Origin: an uncultured Sinobacteraceae bacterium
GTDB taxonomy: Bacteria; Pseudomonadota; Gammaproteobacteria; Steroidobacterales; Steroidobacteraceae
Direction of reading: 5' to 3'
Length of the DNA stretch: 14,258 nt
NCBI GenBank assembly: GCA_937902995.1
Contig: CALEKY010000070.1
Location: forward strand, 1-14,258
Below the pieces are notes generated by a model that saw only the letters and a list, made by a program, of their open reading frames with translations, was not told the DNA's origin and searched no databases. Made by a program: the position numbers and the translations under genes. Numbering within the stretch: position 1 is the stretch's first letter; every line of letters begins with the position of its first letter. Positions 11,296 to 14,258 of the stretch are shown piece after piece.

Positions 11296-14258
11296 ATGCG
11301 CATTTCGGAGATATCGATTCGCCGCCCGGTGCTGGCGATCGTCATCAGCCTGCTGCTCGTGATCTTCGGCTTGGTGTCGCTCGAGCGGCTGTCCACTCGC
11401 GAATATCCAGATATCGACCGTCCCGTCGTTTCGATCACGACGTATTACAGCGGCGCGTCGGCGCCCGTCGTCGAAACGAAGATCACGCAGGTGATCGAGG
11501 ATGCCGTTGCCGGTATCGAAGGCATTCTCAAGATCGAATCCGACAGCGAAGACGAGCGCTCGCAGGTACGTATCGAGTTCGACGTCAACCGCGACATGGA
11601 TGCGGCGGCGAACGACGTGCGCGATCGGGTTTCGCGCGTCATGGGCATGTTGCCCGAGGAGGCCGATCCGCCGCAGGTCATCAAAGCCGATGCGAGCGCC
11701 GAGCCCGTGATGCTCGTGAGCTTCAGCTCCGACCACATGAACCTGCTCGAGGCGACGGACTACGTCGAGCGCAACATCATCGATCGTTTGTCGGCGGTGC
11801 CCGGCGTCGCGCGCGTCGGTATCGGCGGCGGGCGCCGTTATGCCATGCGGATTTGGATCGATCGCCAGGCGCTCGCTGCACGAAGGCTCACGGTCGCCGA
11901 CATCGAGAACGCGCTGCGGCGAGAGAACGTCGAGCTGCCCGCTGGCCGGCTCGAATCGAACACGCGCGAGTTCTCGCTGCGCACGCTGGTCGGGCTCGAG
12001 ACCGAGCAGGACTTCCGCAATCTCGTCATCGCTCGCGGCGACGACGGGCATCTCGTCCGGCTCGGCGAAGTCGCCAACGTTCAGCTCGCCGCGGAAAGCG
12101 AGCGCGGCGCGACACGCTTCAACGGGCGGATCGGCGTCGGTATCGCGATCGAAGCGCAATCGAAAGGCAACACGCTGGCAATCGTTCGCGGCGTGCGCGA
12201 AGAGCTCAAGCGCATCGAAGAGACGCTGCCGCCAGGCACGTACATGGGCATCGGTCAGGACAACGCGGTCGCGATCGAAGCGGCGCTGTACGAAGTGGTC
12301 ATTGCGATCGCTTTCGCGCTCGGTTCCGTGCTGATCGTGATCTATGCCTTCCTCGGCAATCTGCGCGCGACACTGATTCCGGCCGTGACCATTCCCGTAT
12401 CGATCATCGCCTCCTTCACGGTGATGTATGCGCTCGGCTATTCGATCAACGTGCTGACGCTGCTCGGAATGGTGCTGGCGATCGGTCTGGTCGTCGACGA
12501 TGCGATCGTCGTGTTGGAAAACATCCATCGGCGCGTCGAGCTCGGCGAGCCGACGTATGCGGCGGCCGTGCGCGGCAGCCATGAGATTGGCTTTGCCGTG
12601 ATCGCAACGACGCTGACACTGGCGGCCGTGTTCGTGCCCATCTCGTTCCTGCCCGGCGACCTCGGTCGATTGTTCCGGGAGTTCGGTTTCACGCTCGCGG
12701 CATCCGTGCTGTTCTCCGCGCTCGTCGCATTGACCTTGACGCCGATGATGGCCTCGAAGCTGCCGGCCAATGCCGCGCACTCGAATCGGTTCGCCGATGC
12801 GGTGGAGCGGTTCTTCGACAAGCTTTCGGCGATCTACGGGCGACGCTTGCGCAGCCTCATGCGTCGACCGTGGCTCGTCGTCGGTGCGGTTGGCGCCCTG
12901 GCCGTGCTCGGCGCGTTGACGTTCACGTCGATTCCAGCGGAATTCGCACCGCAAGCCGATACCGGACGCATCTTCATCAGTCTCGATGGGCCTGAAGGTG
13001 CAAGCTTCGAGTACATGGATGGCTACGCGCGGCGTATGGAAGAAATCGTCGCCAAGGAGATGGAGAAGGGCGACATCGCACGCCTGATGATGCGCGTTCC
13101 GGGCAACATGGGCGGGGGCGTGTCCGGCGACGTCAACAACGCGCGCGGCAGTATCGTGCTCGTCGACTGGCACGAACGCGATCGTTCCGCGCGCGAAATC
13201 GCCAATACGCTCATGGCCGAAGCGCGCAAGCTTCCGGGCGTGCGTGTCTCGATCGTCGTGCCGGGCAGTCTCGGACGTCGCGGTGCGAATCGTCCGATCG
13301 AAGCCGTGATCGGCGGTCCCGATTACGAAAGTCTGTCGCAGTGGTCGGCGAAGCTGCTGGCGCTTGCGAGAGAGAATCCCGGGCTCGAAGCCGTCGATAC
13401 GAACTATCGCGAGCGCAAACCGCAATTGAAGGTGTCGGTCGACCGCGACCGTGCGGCGGATTTGGGTGTGTCGCTGCAAACGGTCGGCCGTACGCTCGAA
13501 ACCGTGCTCGGGTCGCGCATCGTGACGCGCTTCGTCGATCGTGGCCGCGAATACAACGTGATCCTGCAGGCGCGCGACGATGCCCGGCAGACCGTCACGG
13601 ACCTCACGAACATTCAAGTACGCTCGGATCGCACCGGCGAGCTGATTCCGCTATCGAGCGTCGTGAAGGTCGAAGAGACGTCCGGCGCAATGCGTCTCAG
13701 CCGGTTCAATCGCCTGCGTGCAATCGAAATTCAGGCCGGTCTCGCCGACGGTTACACGATGGGCGAGGCGATCGAGTGGTTCCAGAAAACTGTGGCGAAA
13801 GAGCTCCCAGGCGCGACGCTCATGTGGGACGGCGAGAGCGGCGAATACATGCGTTCGGGACAACAGCTCTATTTCACGTTCATTTTCGCCATCGCCATCG
13901 TGTTCCTGGTGCTCGCTGCACAATTCGAGAGCTTCGTACACCCGATGATCATCATGGTCACGGTGCCGCTCGCGCTGATCGGCGCCGTATTCGGCATCAA
14001 GCTCTACGGGATGACGATCAATATCTTCAGTCAGATCGCGGTGATCATGCTGATCGGCATCGCTGCGAAGAACGGCGTCCTGATCGTCGAATTCGCGAAT
14101 CAGCTCCGCGATCGCGGCGTCGAGTTCTATGAAGCCATCGTGCAAGCAGCGATGACGCGCCTGCGCCCCGTGTTGATGACGAGCTTGTGCACGGCCTTCG
14201 GTGCGCTGCCGTTCCTCGTCGCGACGGGCGCCGGCGCCGAACAGCGCCGCCCGATCGG
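11296..14258 (+). CDS. RND family multidrug efflux transporter (inner-membrane pump), 3' truncated by window
   Basis: This proton-driven inner-membrane pump of the AcrB/MexF hydrophobe-amphiphile efflux family is open for 987 codons to the window edge. Typical members have 1020-1050 residues, so only the last helix region is missing. The N-terminus MRISEISIRRPVLAIVIS is the standard TM1 start. TM4 carries the proton-relay Asp401-Asp402 in GLVVDDAIVVLEN, TM10 carries Lys925 in GIAAKNGVLIVEFA, and RLRPVLMTS follows at 955-963, equivalent to AcrB Asp407/Asp408/Lys940 and the Arg971 region. Two large periplasmic loops occupy about 30-330 and 550-855. All relay residues are present, so the pump looks functional. 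A start with AAGGAG supports 11296. Together with the upstream lipoprotein adaptor it forms a two-gene efflux unit; no outer-membrane factor is visible before the edge. A long open frame on the opposite strand is a shadow. Confidence 0.95.
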   Translation, partial: MRISEISIRRPVLAIVISLLLVIFGLVSLERLSTREYPDIDRPVVSITTYYSGASAPVVETKITQVIEDAVAGIEGILKIESDSEDERSQVRIEFDVNRDMDAAANDVRDRVSRVMGMLPEEADPPQVIKADASAEPVMLVSFSSDHMNLLEATDYVERNIIDRLSAVPGVARVGIGGGRRYAMRIWIDRQALAARRLTVADIENALRRENVELPAGRLESNTREFSLRTLVGLETEQDFRNLVIARGDDGHLVRLGEVANVQLAAESERGATRFNGRIGVGIAIEAQSKGNTLAIVRGVREELKRIEETLPPGTYMGIGQDNAVAIEAALYEVVIAIAFALGSVLIVIYAFLGNLRATLIPAVTIPVSIIASFTVMYALGYSINVLTLLGMVLAIGLVVDDAIVVLENIHRRVELGEPTYAAAVRGSHEIGFAVIATTLTLAAVFVPISFLPGDLGRLFREFGFTLAASVLFSALVALTLTPMMASKLPANAAHSNRFADAVERFFDKLSAIYGRRLRSLMRRPWLVVGAVGALAVLGALTFTSIPAEFAPQADTGRIFISLDGPEGASFEYMDGYARRMEEIVAKEMEKGDIARLMMRVPGNMGGGVSGDVNNARGSIVLVDWHERDRSAREIANTLMAEARKLPGVRVSIVVPGSLGRRGANRPIEAVIGGPDYESLSQWSAKLLALARENPGLEAVDTNYRERKPQLKVSVDRDRAADLGVSLQTVGRTLETVLGSRIVTRFVDRGREYNVILQARDDARQTVTDLTNIQVRSDRTGELIPLSSVVKVEETSGAMRLSRFNRLRAIEIQAGLADGYTMGEAIEWFQKTVAKELPGATLMWDGESGEYMRSGQQLYFTFIFAIAIVFLVLAAQFESFVHPMIIMVTVPLALIGAVFGIKLYGMTINIFSQIAVIMLIGIAAKNGVLIVEFANQLRDRGVEFYEAIVQAAMTRLRPVLMTSLCTAFGALPFLVATGAGAEQRRPI

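Noticed and set aside
11074..13617. 847-codon open frame on the minus strand opposite the RND pump gene
   Set aside because: It is antisense to a gene with clear RND motifs, its translation is rich in Arg/His/Asp low-complexity text with no recognisable domain, and long antisense frames are common in GC-rich DNA.

Overview
The window is GC-rich chromosomal DNA, probably from a gammaproteobacterium. A Xanthomonas/Lysobacter/Steroidobacter-like lineage is my guess from style, not a proof. The evidence is a one-polypeptide SdaA-type L-serine deaminase, an E. coli-like 448-residue glutamate dehydrogenase, a YjdM/PhnA zinc-ribbon protein, a six-gene Mrp antiporter operon with a fused MrpAB, and a lipoprotein-adaptor/RND pump pair. 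I see no rRNA, tRNA, CRISPR, transposase or phage gene.

Layout: (1) 1-70, a heptanucleotide tandem array running into the start codon of sdaA (67-1413, +). (2) 1414-1581, a convergent gap holding a second period-7 array, then yjdM (1582-1926, -). (3) 1927-2227, a divergent 301-bp gap rich in inverted repeats, leading into the mrp operon (2228-8234, +: mrpAB, C, D, E, F, G, all overlapping by 1-4 nt). (4) 8235-8391, a convergent gap with a perfect 13-bp-arm hairpin and a third period-7 array. (5) gdhA (8392-9738, -, GTG start). (6) 9739-10129, a divergent 391-bp gap with an NtrC-like site on the gdhA side and an inverted repeat on the efflux side. (7) A periplasmic adaptor lipoprotein (10130-11206) and an RND inner-membrane pump (11296 to the window end, 3' truncated).

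Functionally, the mrp genes should form one membrane complex exchanging cytoplasmic Na+ (or K+/Li+) for H+. The adaptor and RND protein should form a drug/solute efflux pump needing an outer-membrane channel not present here. SdaA and GdhA both handle amino nitrogen but are separate transcription units. The coding content is conventional. The least expected signal is non-coding: three period-7 tandem arrays of unrelated unit sequence within 8.4 kb, one overlapping a start codon and two filling convergent gaps, plus several uncharacterised inverted repeats in the divergent gaps. I found no evidence for a new multi-gene system.
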